DNA from: Providencia rettgeri
Lineage (GTDB): Bacteria; Pseudomonadota; Gammaproteobacteria; Enterobacterales; Enterobacteriaceae
Direction of reading: 5' to 3'
NCBI RefSeq assembly: GCF_023205015.1
Contig: NZ_CP096259.1
Span: forward strand, 1 to 64,000
DNA: 64,000 bases
Numbering within the stretch: the stretch's first letter is position 1; each line of letters starts with the position of its first letter. Below the pieces are notes generated by a model. That model searched no databases, had not been told where the DNA came from, and worked only from the letters and a program-made list of their open reading frames with translations. Made by a program: the position numbers and the translations under genes. Below are positions 18,002-27,741 of the stretch, piece after piece.

Positions 18002-20487
18002 TGGCAACAGCTACTATCTTAAAAAAATTGCAAACCTTTAAGCGTTTTTCATCTTTATGTCCAGTTTTAGCAATTCATGACGATGATAACATTTTTATTT
18101 GTGAAAATAACTATATCGGTTTTGGATTTAAATGTATTCCCTTGTCTGGTACAACGGGAAAAGAGCTCTCTCAATTAAAAACGCTTTTATCAGGGTATTT
18201 CCCGAATAGTACCGTTATTCAGATATCTTTGTTTGCCTCACCAAATATCAGCCACATTGCAAATAGATCTGATTTCTTACGCATGAATTGTCAGAATCAG
18301 GTTATGAAAACGACGAACTTAAAACGCTCACGTTTTCTGCTGGCTCATACATCGAAAGCGTTTAGCGGCACTAATACAAAAGCTCGTAACTGTGAATTGT
18401 ACTTTACTGTCAAAGTGCCTATTAAAAATGATCTTTCTCCTTCACATAATGAATTAAATACTGTTAAAGAGATGCAGGGTAACTTTGAAACCACTCTTAG
18501 AATGACGGGTTTCGCACCTCAGCAACTTACAAGAGAAATATATCTTACCGCTATCACTTCAATGATAAATCAAGGCAGTAATGCGACATGGCGCGACAGA
18601 ATGCCGATTGAAGTTGATGAAGATAAAATGATTTCGGAACAGCTACTAGAACTAGATAGCTTGTTTTTCGTTCGGTCTAATTATGTCGGTTTCGGCAATC
18701 CAGAGGATGAGAGTAGTAAAACAGACACAAACACTACTTTTGCAAGAACAATTTCAGCTAAAAAGTTGCCTCGCAGATTTCAAGAGGGTTCGGCTCAGTA
18801 TTTTTTAGGCGATTTGATGAACGGTGCAACCGGTATAAAAAACCCCTGCATCATCAACATGACACTGGTTTATCCAGACCAGCAGAATGCTAAAAGTACA
18901 TTTACATCAAAACGTACAGTTGCTACACGCAACGCAGATGGACCATCTTCAAGATGGGTTCCATCAATGAAAACCACAAGTTCTGGATTTGATGTTTTGG
19001 CTCAGAAAATTGATGATGGACAGCCAATTTACAAAGCTGCCTTTTCTGTTTCAATTTTTGCCAATTCAGTTCAACAACTTAATCAATCTGTACAGGAAGC
19101 AACTAGCTACCTTAACAATTTATCTTTCAAAATGATTCCCGATGTCAATTTCGTCGCACCGATATTTCTAGGCACACTGCCATTATTTTATGAAGCAAGT
19201 GCTGACAAATTTTTCGGTCGCTCTCGAACTCTGGCGGTGGAAGAAGCACTCGTTCTTTCTCCACTGTATTCAGATTGGCAAGGAACTGGTAATCCGGTTC
19301 TGACTCTTACATCAAGAAATGGTCAGGTCCAGACAATGGACTTTTTCCAAAGCGATACAAACTACAACGTATGTATTGCCGCATCATCTGGCTCAGGTAA
19401 ATCATTCTTAACTAACTACATTATCTCTGCATACCGTTCACTAGGGGCTAAGATATGGGTAATTGACGCTGGCGACTCATATAAAAAACTGTGTCAGATG
19501 TTTGATGGTTCGTATGTGGATTTTCATCCATCGACCAAACCATGTCTTAACTTCTTTGAAATTATTGAAGATTACTTTGGTGAAGATGAAGATGCAGATG
19601 AAGGAACCGGTGAAGAAGATTTAGTTATTGGTTTGCTGTCAGTGATGGCTGCACCACAAGACGGTTTAGGGGATTTTGAAACATCCCGTTTGAAAAATCA
19701 TGTTGCCAAATTAGTTAGGGAACATGGTAAAGAAACAACTATCGACATGGTAGCAGACTCCTGCAAAAACGATCCTGATCAGCGCATTAAAGATATCGGT
19801 GAGCAGTTATATCCGTTCACAAAAGAAGGTCAATACGGCAAATATTTTACCGGTAAAAACAATATCTCGTTTGATAATCCGTTTACTGTACTTGAGTTGG
19901 GTCGCATTGAGAAATCCGAACACCTGAAACAAATCATTCTGATGCAATTAATTTATCAAATTCAACAGGATATGTATCTAGGTGATCGAGATCAAATGAA
20001 GATTGTAATCATTGATGAGGCATGGGCTTTACTAACAGGAAACATCGGTGCATTTATCGAAAAAGGGTATCGCCGGTTCCGAAAATACTACGGTAGTGCT
20101 ATTACGATAACTCAATCTATCAATGATATGTATAAAGACCGCGTTGGTCTTGCTATCACAGATAACTCCGCATTCCTTGCCATGCTAGGACAAACAGAAT
20201 CTGCGGTGAACAAAGCACGAAGGGAAGAACGTTTACCGCTCGATGAAGCTGGTTACGAATTTTTGAAAACAGTAAAAAGCCAAGCGGGTATCTATTCAGA
20301 AATCTACTTTATGAGTGCTATGGGGGGAGGAATTTGCCGGTTCATTGTCGATAAGTTTTCTTACATGCTTTACACAACAAAAGCATCTGAAGTACAGGCG
20401 ATTGAGGATAAATTGAAGAAGGGGCAAGACGTCATTGAGGCAATTGATGATTATTTAATAGAACAGGGGTACGGAAACGATGATTAA
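18001..20487 (+). CDS. traC: Type IV secretion ATPase TraC
   Basis: An 828-residue F-type TraC (VirB4-like) ATPase that powers pilus assembly on the cytoplasmic face of the inner membrane. The TraC_F_IV N-terminal domain is followed by an ATPase domain with Walker A A-S-S-G-S-G-K-S at about residues 461-468 and Walker B I-V-I-I-D-E-A-W near residue 669. Length is normal. It overlaps dsbC by one base and the next gene by eight. Confidence 0.94.
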   Translation: MATATILKKLQTFKRFSSLCPVLAIHDDDNIFICENNYIGFGFKCIPLSGTTGKELSQLKTLLSGYFPNSTVIQISLFASPNISHIANRSDFLRMNCQNQVMKTTNLKRSRFLLAHTSKAFSGTNTKARNCELYFTVKVPIKNDLSPSHNELNTVKEMQGNFETTLRMTGFAPQQLTREIYLTAITSMINQGSNATWRDRMPIEVDEDKMISEQLLELDSLFFVRSNYVGFGNPEDESSKTDTNTTFARTISAKKLPRRFQEGSAQYFLGDLMNGATGIKNPCIINMTLVYPDQQNAKSTFTSKRTVATRNADGPSSRWVPSMKTTSSGFDVLAQKIDDGQPIYKAAFSVSIFANSVQQLNQSVQEATSYLNNLSFKMIPDVNFVAPIFLGTLPLFYEASADKFFGRSRTLAVEEALVLSPLYSDWQGTGNPVLTLTSRNGQVQTMDFFQSDTNYNVCIAASSGSGKSFLTNYIISAYRSLGAKIWVIDAGDSYKKLCQMFDGSYVDFHPSTKPCLNFFEIIEDYFGEDEDADEGTGEEDLVIGLLSVMAAPQDGLGDFETSRLKNHVAKLVREHGKETTIDMVADSCKNDPDQRIKDIGEQLYPFTKEGQYGKYFTGKNNISFDNPFTVLELGRIEKSEHLKQIILMQLIYQIQQDMYLGDRDQMKIVIIDEAWALLTGNIGAFIEKGYRRFRKYYGSAITITQSINDMYKDRVGLAITDNSAFLAMLGQTESAVNKARREERLPLDEAGYEFLKTVKSQAGIYSEIYFMSAMGGGICRFIVDKFSYMLYTTKASEVQAIEDKLKKGQDVIEAIDDYLIEQGYGNDD

Positions 20488-20749
20488 AACCGTTTTTTTA
20501 CCGATTTTGTTCGGGTTTATCGGTGCGGGTATTTACTCGCACTTAAAGCCACCAAAGCCGCTGGTGGCACAAATTGCTGTGATAAACATGAGTAACCCTG
20601 ACGGGAGTATCAAATCCCCCCAAGAACGAGCGGTAATACAGCATAGAGCTGACATTTTGAAAGGCAAAGGTTTCATCATATTCAATCAATCAGCGCTTCA
20701 TACGGCTCCTGACGGCGTATACATCAGTGGAAAGCTAAAAGATAACTGA
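20480..20749 (+). CDS. TrbI-like small membrane protein of the tra operon
   Basis: An 89-residue protein with a membrane segment at about residues 4-20, then a short periplasmic part ending in L-H-T-A-P-D-G-V-Y. The size, the anchor and the place between traC and the peptidase gene recall F-type TrbI, which affects pilus retraction. Sequence similarity is only suggestive. It overlaps traC by eight bases. Confidence 0.5.
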   Translation: MIKTVFLPILFGFIGAGIYSHLKPPKPLVAQIAVINMSNPDGSIKSPQERAVIQHRADILKGKGFIIFNQSALHTAPDGVYISGKLKDN

Positions 20750-20750
20750 T

Positions 20751-21266
20751 ATGCACCTGAAGAAACTTTATAAAAGAATTTCAAAGAAAAAACGGGGATG
20801 GGGGCGGCAATCTCTTTATATGTTGATTATTGTCGCCACTGTCGCACCTGCAAGCCATTACATACTTAATCGTTTTTCAATTGGGATTGATCCGCAAAAC
20901 TACCCCTGCCTCCCTGAACACAGAATTTATCTAATTGATAAAATGGATAAAGATATTCAGAAAGGGAAAATATTTGCTTTTCGGTCTGAATACATCAGTA
21001 GCATTGCGATCAAATTTATAGACGGTGTAGCTGGTGACAAGGTTAGGGTCAATCCTGAAGAAACCACTGTCAATGAGCTGATGGTGGGTGAAGGACTTCT
21101 ATTAGCAAGAGAATCTGGTCATACAGAGCAGGAATTACAACGTGAAGGGATAATTCCTGCTGGTCACATCTGGCTAATGGGTCGAACTAAGGTCAGTTTT
21201 GACTCACGGTATTGGGGCGTACTCCCCATAGAAAATGTGATCGGGAGAGCATATCCGATATGGTAA
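20751..21266 (+). CDS. trhF: TrhF/TraF-type S26 peptidase-like protein
   Basis: A 171-residue inner-membrane protein with an N-terminal anchor (about residues 23-40) and a signal-peptidase I fold: a box after Y-P with C-L-P, then V-A-G-D-K-V carrying the candidate catalytic Lys, and a C-terminal D-S-R-Y-W-G-V-L-P box typical of S26 proteases. Where classical leader peptidases have a nucleophilic Ser in S-M-P, this one has Cys. TrhF homologues stand here in SXT/IncA/C and are thought to process or help assemble the pilus. Its end overlaps traW. Confidence 0.8.
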   Translation: MHLKKLYKRISKKKRGWGRQSLYMLIIVATVAPASHYILNRFSIGIDPQNYPCLPEHRIYLIDKMDKDIQKGKIFAFRSEYISSIAIKFIDGVAGDKVRVNPEETTVNELMVGEGLLLARESGHTEQELQREGIIPAGHIWLMGRTKVSFDSRYWGVLPIENVIGRAYPIW

Positions 21267-22480
21267 AAAAGAAAGTTACATTATTAATTTCTCTATTAAC
21301 ACTGTCCATTACATCCAGTGCAAATAGTAAATTAAATATGGTTACTCCATATACAGAATCCATTCCTACTGTCGAACGAGCTACTGATACAGACATGGCA
21401 GATTTGGAAAAACTGAAAGCAGTGGCAGCGGCACAAGCTGAAGTTCACAGAGAAGCAACGCGCCAGCTTATCGCAGATAAAAACGTCATGGCAAATCAGG
21501 CTATTAACAAGCTAACGACTGATGAAGGTCAGATACTGAAGGAGATGATCAAAAGTCAGAATGAAAGTGGAAATTTCAACCAACAGCAAAAAGGTAATGT
21601 ATTTTACATATTGATTTCGGCAAGTCTTAAAGATACTGAAGTAATTGATATTATGCGGTCAGTATCAGGTCGTAATGATGTAATCCTAGTTGTTCAGGGA
21701 GTTAAAAATAAAGATTCACTGGTCGATGAAATAAATCACTGGCATAAATTAATTCGCGATACGAAGTCAGAAGTGAATTTCACAATAGACCCGAACATTT
21801 TTATCAAATATGGTGTGCGAACCATTCCGACTATCATTCATGAAAATGATGGTGAATTTGTATCTCTGGTACATGGAATTTCCAATGTTAATTATCTCGA
21901 TAACAAAACAGGGAATATGGGTGTGCAAGGACCAGTTGTTGAGGTAATTGAACGTAATATGCTGGATTTAATTGAAGAAGGTATTAAAAATCTAGATTTC
22001 GAGAAAATGAAAAAGGATGCCTATAACCGATACTGGAAGAATAAAGATATATACAAATTCCCTGAAGCTCTAAAAGATAGCACCCACTATGTAGACCCAA
22101 GCGTTGTGATACCACAGGATATATTATCTCCAGATGGACGCATAATTGCCAAAAAAGGGCGAGTAAACCCTATGGACGTTATCCCGTTTAACTTGAAGTT
22201 AATTTTTTTCAATCCTGCTTCAGAATGGCAACGTGTATTTGCACAACAGCAATATCAAAATGCCAAAGAAGAAAACTTAATTCCTACATTAATTGCAACT
22301 GACGTTTATGGGAACGGTTGGGAAACATTTTCCGACAGCAATTTATATGGTGATGATGCCACTTTATATTTTATTCAAGAAGGCATGAAAGAGCGTTTTG
22401 GGATTCGTAATGTTCCAAGCATTGTAACCGGTGATGATAAGCAATTTATTGTTAATGAATATGCAGAAAGGAATTACTGA
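21260..22480 (+). CDS. traW: TrbC-TraW fusion protein
   Basis: A signal peptide (about residues 1-22) is followed by a coiled-coil region, a TrbC_Ftype thioredoxin-like domain at about residues 110-225 (V-F-Y-I-L-I-S-A-S-L and G-V-R-T-I-P-T) and a TraW domain over about 275-400 (D-P-S-V then N-V-P-S-I-V). F encodes these as two proteins; SXT and IncA/C relatives have the same fusion. Periplasmic role in pilus assembly. The start overlaps the peptidase gene, its stop overlaps traU. Confidence 0.9.
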   Translation: MVKKKVTLLISLLTLSITSSANSKLNMVTPYTESIPTVERATDTDMADLEKLKAVAAAQAEVHREATRQLIADKNVMANQAINKLTTDEGQILKEMIKSQNESGNFNQQQKGNVFYILISASLKDTEVIDIMRSVSGRNDVILVVQGVKNKDSLVDEINHWHKLIRDTKSEVNFTIDPNIFIKYGVRTIPTIIHENDGEFVSLVHGISNVNYLDNKTGNMGVQGPVVEVIERNMLDLIEEGIKNLDFEKMKKDAYNRYWKNKDIYKFPEALKDSTHYVDPSVVIPQDILSPDGRIIAKKGRVNPMDVIPFNLKLIFFNPASEWQRVFAQQQYQNAKEENLIPTLIATDVYGNGWETFSDSNLYGDDATLYFIQEGMKERFGIRNVPSIVTGDDKQFIVNEYAERNY

Positions 22481-23535
22481 TGAATAAATTTAAATTGTTA
22501 TTATCATCTGCACTCCTGTTAACTTCGTTAAGCTATGCAGAAAGTGTACAAAATAATAATACTGGATCATTCACATGCAAGGATAATGAATTTTTAACAA
22601 AGGGCAAAATGTTTACTGATGTTTGCTGGAGTTGCATTTTTCCGATAAAGATATCAGGAGCTAATATTGGACCTAGCGGTGATATGCCTGATGATGCCGC
22701 AAAGGGCGTATTCTGCGCCTGTCCTGACGGATTAGGGGTTTATCACGCAGGGTTGTTAACTGGAGTGTGGGAACCTCGCAAAATTATGGAAGTTACGCGA
22801 GTTCCTGGTTGCTTCTCTACGATGGGCGGGTTAAAAATCAATGTGGGGAATAAATACAGTTACGGTACACAGGTATCAGATACAGGTCATGAGATAGACA
22901 CGAACTCTGGTATCAGTTTCTATCACTATCATTACTACTCTGCTCCACTGTTACGTATATTAGATTTGTGGTTGCCGAAAGGTTGTCAACCAGACGCATA
23001 CAGTGACTTTGATATCATTAGTTTTTCAGAGATTGACCCAACTTGGCATAGCGCAACTCTGGCATTCTTCCAGCATCCTGAGTCCGTAGCGGTAGCAAAT
23101 ATAATTGCACATCAAGCGTGTACAATGGAATCTGTTGCCATTACTGGCGGCGGAAAGCCGATGAACAAGCTGTGGTGGTGCGCCGGATCATGGGGTGGTC
23201 AATATCCGTTAACCGGTTCAACATCATCAAGAGACACACCTAGGACAACCAGCTTGACCGCAGCAAAATCATTATCACTTGAACACCGCAGAGGGCTTGC
23301 ACGTCTTACCGTAGGTCGTGAAGTGGCTTGTAAACCTCGTGTTTACCCAACTATCCCCAAACAACAATATAAATTTAATATGGTTTATCCAACACCAGAA
23401 ACAAAGAGATCACACGTTCTTGGTGAAACTCCTTACAAGTGGCAAGGAGGATCATTCAGATACCCTACGGGGTCAGGGCAAGAAAGTACGTATATGATTT
23501 TTCAATGGATGGACTGTTGCCGTATAATTTTATAA
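22480..23535 (+). CDS. traU: Conjugal transfer protein TraU
   Basis: A 351-residue Cys-rich periplasmic protein. Signal peptide at residues 1-20, then the TraU domain with many Cys, including the F-x-D-V-C-W-S-C-I-F-P segment near residues 44-55. TraU is needed for DNA transfer and mating-pair formation and depends on disulfide formation, which fits the dsbC and DsbA-like genes nearby. It ends the operon at a strong terminator; length is normal. Confidence 0.93.
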   Translation: MNKFKLLLSSALLLTSLSYAESVQNNNTGSFTCKDNEFLTKGKMFTDVCWSCIFPIKISGANIGPSGDMPDDAAKGVFCACPDGLGVYHAGLLTGVWEPRKIMEVTRVPGCFSTMGGLKINVGNKYSYGTQVSDTGHEIDTNSGISFYHYHYYSAPLLRILDLWLPKGCQPDAYSDFDIISFSEIDPTWHSATLAFFQHPESVAVANIIAHQACTMESVAITGGGKPMNKLWWCAGSWGGQYPLTGSTSSRDTPRTTSLTAAKSLSLEHRRGLARLTVGREVACKPRVYPTIPKQQYKFNMVYPTPETKRSHVLGETPYKWQGGSFRYPTGSGQESTYMIFQWMDCCRIIL

Positions 23536-23564
23536 AAAAAAACCCACGATTAGTGGGTTTTTTT
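23536..23564 (+). terminator. Rho-independent terminator after traU
   Basis: A-run, ACCCAC, GATTA loop, GTGGGT and T-run start at the traU stop. The A/T tracts on both sides let it act in both directions. Confidence 0.87.
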
Positions 23565-23596
23565 AATCATGGTGAAAATAAACCAAATTATTATAC

Positions 23597-23947
23597 TTAT
23601 TTATTTAATCTTTCATTATACGCATCAATTGCATTATTATATTTAGATGTTGATACATTATCAAAGACCCCATTACATTCTATTTTATTAGTGTTGGACT
23701 TTAAAAACCCATTGGATATATTTGATTCTATTAATTTACATTGCTTCACATAATATTCCCCTAGCAAAACCTTCTCTTCATAATAAACAGCTTGTGAATA
23801 TAATATAGCTGCAAGCACAAGTGGAATTAATAATAACCGACGATTAATATAACTCCCATTATCTTTAGAGATTTTATAAAGATAGTAAAAAAATAAAGCA
23901 ATATTAAAAACAACACACCCAATAGCCAAATAGTGATAGGTATTCAT
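23597..23947 (-). CDS. Small membrane protein, 116 residues
   Basis: Two hydrophobic segments at about residues 5-24 and 38-56, then a soluble tail with two Cys that would lie outside the cytoplasm. Unknown family. It stands alone on the minus strand between traU and the next minus gene. Entry-exclusion proteins can look like this, but nothing in the sequence proves such a role. Confidence 0.5.
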   Translation of the reverse strand: MNTYHYLAIGCVVFNIALFFYYLYKISKDNGSYINRRLLLIPLVLAAILYSQAVYYEEKVLLGEYYVKQCKLIESNISNGFLKSNTNKIECNGVFDNVSTSKYNNAIDAYNERLNK

Positions 23948-24029
23948 TTACTTACCATTAATTAGGTTTCAATTGTAGTTAAATAAAGATGATCCTTACG
24001 ACCATCTTTAGTCAACCTGATATATTCAA

Positions 24030-24686
24030 TTAATCATTTTCAGTTGCGCTATCTGACACAGGTTTATCATCACGGACTGCCTTCTTCTTGGCATACTCAA
24101 TCTCCAACCGCTTCATTGTTTCACCATGACGAATGATTGTGCTAAAGATGCCTCGCATACGTTTATCAGCGGTGCTTTGCGTTTCAAGAATCTCAGGCAA
24201 TGGCACTAAAGAATAATGTCGGCAAACATCAAGATACTTAACTACAAGATCGAGAGTCTCTAACCCTACACACATTCTAGTTGCAAAATAAGTACGATTT
24301 TCAATAGTCATATCGCGAGGGGTAGAATAGGTTAATAACTCATATTTATCACCACGTTCATTCCCAACTTCAGATATGACTTGCACCAATGTGAGTTTGT
24401 AATTTTCTAAATCAGTTAAATTACTGTCAACAGCCTGATTGAGTGTTTTTATGATAGCAGCAGCACGATCACGTAGTAATTTATCTCGATGCATCAAACA
24501 GCGTTCAAGGCGCTGTTCCATCAAATAGGCAGCTTGGCTTGCTACATAGAACCGTTGATGATATGCATCAATTGCAATAGTAGTGTCCAAGTGCATTTTG
24601 TATTCAGACGACGGTACAGAAGTTACTTTTTTCCGTCTTGTTTTTTGTGTAGTCGTTGAATCGACAACTTCTTTCTCCTGACTCAT
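24030..24686 (-). CDS. Hypothetical protein, 218 residues
   Basis: The start behind GGAG is preferred; an extension upstream would add a basic-hydrophobic stretch without a ribosome-binding site. The product is soluble and mostly helical, with a basic N-terminal T-Q-K-T-R-R-K-K segment and a conserved-looking centre. No family is recognised with confidence. It lies on the minus strand between the two halves of the tra region, where SXT/IncA/C elements carry variable or uncharacterised genes. Confidence 0.6.
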   Translation of the reverse strand: MSQEKEVVDSTTTQKTRRKKVTSVPSSEYKMHLDTTIAIDAYHQRFYVASQAAYLMEQRLERCLMHRDKLLRDRAAAIIKTLNQAVDSNLTDLENYKLTLVQVISEVGNERGDKYELLTYSTPRDMTIENRTYFATRMCVGLETLDLVVKYLDVCRHYSLVPLPEILETQSTADKRMRGIFSTIIRHGETMKRLEIEYAKKKAVRDDKPVSDSATEND

Positions 24687-24969
24687 ATTTTCTCCAAAAC
24701 CGGTTTCAAAGACCTTCATTATACGTACCAATAAAAAAGATCTTTTCATGATAGCAACAAAAATTGCAATCAAAAAAGGGACTTGCATTCTTAGTTTTTT
24801 TGAAACAGAATAGTTCCGTTACAAGTGTCTGATTGACACTACCTCTAGCTATGTTAACTCATAGTTCAATTCAGAGAGATTTCAATAATCCCTCGCTCCC
24901 CCGAAGTAGTTTTGACTACTAACGGTTTTAAACTCTCCAATAATACCCAAGTTTACGAAGGTAAATTAT

Positions 24970-25698
24970 ATGTTAATCATATCAATACTAGTGATTGGTG
25001 TGCTTGTTCACGCCTGCCTGAACTATAAATTCACGGTTGCATACGCTTCAATAATGTTTGCGCTTGTGTTTTTGTGGGATGGATCACTACCAAACGTAGA
25101 AAGTTTTAGCACTAAAAATCTGGTTTCGATTGCTATCAGTACAACTATCTTCATGATTTTGTATCTGAATAAACGCAATAGAGATCAGCTAAATAGACGA
25201 AAGGCACATTTTCGCAATGCCGATGATGTGAACCTATATCCAAACGCTGAAGTTCCAACTTCACACGAGTTAATGATTGCACACGATTGTGAGCAAAAAG
25301 ACGACTCAAGCAATAATTATCCGGAAATTTGCGCCTCAAATAGCGATAGATTGGATAGAAACGAAGCACAGCTTTCATCTTCTAACGACTGTCGAAAGGG
25401 TTCTCACAAAGAATACCACGGTATTTTACGTGATTTCGGAGTAGCGCATTACCAGTTCAAACCTCAAAACAGACGGTCCTATTACGTTCGTATTGATGAA
25501 GATATCATTTGGGGTTTAGGTCTGGCAGATGCAATTGCTAACTCAACGGTGCAGAAAGGTGATTTCATCACTCTCAAAAAAGAGCGTGAAGAAGTTGTTG
25601 AATATGCCCGTATAATTGATGAGTCAGGAAACCGACTCGGTAGTGAGAAACTGGCAGCTCCCAAACGGAGATCTTTCTGGTTAATCACAACTGTTTAG
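24970..25698 (+). CDS. Membrane-anchored protein with C-terminal domain shared with mobilisation proteins
   Basis: Three hydrophobic stretches in the first 70 residues (about 2-18, 22-38 and 50-66) are followed by a polar, low-complexity linker. The C-terminal segment at about residues 150-215 has G-x-L, Y-Q-F, S-Y-Y-V-R-I and W-G-L-G-L-A-D-A-I spaced as in a small beta domain I recall at the end of relaxases and other mobilisation proteins. The function is unknown. GAAGG lies upstream of the ATG. Confidence 0.5.
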   Translation: MLIISILVIGVLVHACLNYKFTVAYASIMFALVFLWDGSLPNVESFSTKNLVSIAISTTIFMILYLNKRNRDQLNRRKAHFRNADDVNLYPNAEVPTSHELMIAHDCEQKDDSSNNYPEICASNSDRLDRNEAQLSSSNDCRKGSHKEYHGILRDFGVAHYQFKPQNRRSYYVRIDEDIIWGLGLADAIANSTVQKGDFITLKKEREEVVEYARIIDESGNRLGSEKLAAPKRRSFWLITTV

Positions 25699-25828
25699 CA
25701 TCACGCTTAACAGTCAAGGCTTTTCTACGCCCTAATAAAATATAATCAATCATTGAATATACTTTATTCAAAAACTCTGAGCTCATAGTTTTAATTATGT
25801 GTCTCTTATTAAATAAATAGGTGAAAAT

Positions 25829-26326
25829 ATGTGTGAATTATCATTCTCAGGTAAAATAAATATTATTCGCTCGACTCAAGTAAAAGACAAAATAGTTTAT
25901 GATGTCATGCTTGAAGATCAAAGTGCTTACTTTCATATAGTTTGTAAGGACACCAAACTTGCAGAGATATTATCAAATGCAAAAAGCAATGATACGATAT
26001 TTGCAAAGGGTGAGGTTAAATTAAAAGAATCTGTAATTAACAATATTGTTAAAGAAAGATTCTATATTCTTCCATTTATATTATCAATCAATGGCGTTAA
26101 TACTTATCAAACGAAATCAGAGGTTGAAATAGATGAAGAAGCAAGACAACAGCGCGTTAGAAGTTTAGAACGCATCAGAGAGTTAACGGATATATTAAAC
26201 TTTAATAAATCCAGAAATTCGCTTGATGAATCAAATAAAAAATTGGAAGAAAATAAATATGATAATAATCAGCTATTGTTAAAAAGCCAATTATTAAGTT
26301 CATTAGATAGTAAAAAATCTATTTGA
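25829..26326 (+). CDS. OB-fold single-stranded DNA-binding-like protein
   Basis: A 165-residue protein whose first 100 residues have the strand pattern of an OB fold and whose C-terminal part is a charged helix and flexible tail. Sequence similarity to classical SSB is weak. The place directly before a RecT-type annealing protein and an exonuclease is where SXT/R391 elements carry ssb, and that context supports the call. AAATAGGTG precedes the start, as in several neighbours. Confidence 0.5.
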   Translation: MCELSFSGKINIIRSTQVKDKIVYDVMLEDQSAYFHIVCKDTKLAEILSNAKSNDTIFAKGEVKLKESVINNIVKERFYILPFILSINGVNTYQTKSEVEIDEEARQQRVRSLERIRELTDILNFNKSRNSLDESNKKLEENKYDNNQLLLKSQLLSSLDSKKSI

Positions 26327-26357
26327 ACTAATATTCATCAATTCCAATTCAAACAAT

Positions 26358-26379
26358 AGCCGCTATATGCGGTTTTTTT
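26358..26379 (+). terminator. Terminator-like hairpin in the bet leader
   Basis: AGCCGC, a TATAT loop, GCGGTT and a T-run stand about 25 bases before the bet start, followed by TTAAATAGGTA. It is one of a series of such leaders in this cluster. Confidence 0.7.
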
Positions 26380-26403
26380 GTTTCTTAAATAGGTATCTTA
26401 TAT

Positions 26404-27693
26404 ATGTCATCATCGAATATAGTTCAAGGTAGCAAAGCTGTTTCTAACATAATTGCAAGTTTAAAACCGAAATTTACTGAGAACTCCCTTAGTGAAGCAT
26501 CGTATTTTAATGAAGCAATTTTTGCTAAGAATCAGATTGATAACAACAAAAAACTAATGGCGATTGCTATTAATAATCCCGCTAGTTTTAAAACTGCATT
26601 TTTACAGCTTGCAACAACGTCACTAACGTTAGACCCTGCTCAAAAATTAGCATACTTAGTACCCAGAGATGAGCGTGTTATTCTTGATGTCTCGTATTTG
26701 GGGTTAATAAAAATGGCTATTGAAGCTCAAATGTGTAAAAACTTAATTATAGATTTAGTTTTTGAAAAAGATAAGTTTGAGTTCAATGGCAGACGGACAC
26801 CACCAACACATCACTATGACCCTTTTGCAGATGTTGGAAATATTCTTATAGACCAATTCGACAAAGGCTCAATCGGTGAAAGAGGTAATTTCAGGGGGGT
26901 ATATGTTGACTACCTTCTGCATGACGATACTCACTTGATTTACTTCATAACCAGACGTGATATTGCAAGTGCCCGTTTAAAATCTGCAAGTTGGCTGTAT
27001 AGTCCTGATAAATCTCCGTGGTCGTTGTTTACTACACAGATGATCAGAAAAACTGCTATCAAATCCTGTATACACTTACTTCCTAACGCTAATCAGGCAA
27101 TCATGCGAACAATTGATTATCTGAATACAGATGGGGGTGAGGGTTTTACTCAAAATCGTCCTGTTTCGCTCGAAACAACTAGTTATGAAGCTGTACACGC
27201 ATTTACTGACCAAGACTCAGCAGTAGTAACAGACTCGTCTAAAAACGTGTCTGAGGCTATTGTAGTTGATGTCATTCGTAATGGAGTGAAACGGCGGATT
27301 GACAAGCTAGTTGAACGGTGCAGCAAGACCAATGCATTTGAAAGTATGCTTGATGAAATCTCAAATAACTTTGAGTTTAATCCTACAGAAATTGAATATG
27401 CAAAGGAAGAATTAATAGCAGAAAGAAAGAATGTATTTAATAAAATACTATCTAATGCAATCCAGAATAATGATTTTAAAGATGTTGATAATTTCATTTC
27501 AACTGTTTCAGGCTCAGATCAAGTAGCATTTATAAAAACACTTGAGCAAGTTAAATCTGATTTAGCTTGTTGCCGACAGTTATTCTCTGATTGTAAAAAA
27601 CAAAGCGATATGGCACCACTTATAAATAAGTTGTCTATTATCGAATTTAAACCGTTATCTGATTATATTTTGCGTACTATTGAGCAGAATTAA
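26404..27693 (+). CDS. bet: RecT/Bet-family single-strand annealing protein
   Basis: A 429-residue protein; residues 50-235 match the RecT family, with L-D-P-A-Q-K-L-A-Y-L-V-P followed by the conserved V-S-Y-L-G-L and a W-S-L-F-T-T-Q-M-I-R-K motif. RecT-type proteins anneal complementary single strands and work with an exonuclease, here the next gene. SXT/R391 and IncA/C elements carry a bet-exo pair that promotes element-to-element recombination. The C-terminal 180 residues are a helical extension, longer than in lambda Bet (261 residues). Confidence 0.88.
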   Translation: MSSSNIVQGSKAVSNIIASLKPKFTENSLSEASYFNEAIFAKNQIDNNKKLMAIAINNPASFKTAFLQLATTSLTLDPAQKLAYLVPRDERVILDVSYLGLIKMAIEAQMCKNLIIDLVFEKDKFEFNGRRTPPTHHYDPFADVGNILIDQFDKGSIGERGNFRGVYVDYLLHDDTHLIYFITRRDIASARLKSASWLYSPDKSPWSLFTTQMIRKTAIKSCIHLLPNANQAIMRTIDYLNTDGGEGFTQNRPVSLETTSYEAVHAFTDQDSAVVTDSSKNVSEAIVVDVIRNGVKRRIDKLVERCSKTNAFESMLDEISNNFEFNPTEIEYAKEELIAERKNVFNKILSNAIQNNDFKDVDNFISTVSGSDQVAFIKTLEQVKSDLACCRQLFSDCKKQSDMAPLINKLSIIEFKPLSDYILRTIEQN

Positions 27694-27707
27694 TAGATAT
27701 CAACCGG

Positions 27708-27731
27708 ACCCGTAGTTTATCTACGGGTTTT
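27708..27731 (+). terminator. Terminator-like hairpin in the exo leader
   Basis: ACCCGTAG, TTTAT and CTACGGGT are followed by TTT, ending 11 bases before the exo start. Confidence 0.65.
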
Positions 27732-27741
27732 GGATATTAAT

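Noticed and set aside
23439..23753. Open frame running out of traU through the terminator
   Set aside because: It overlaps traU in another frame, crosses a strong terminator and opposes a better minus-strand gene.
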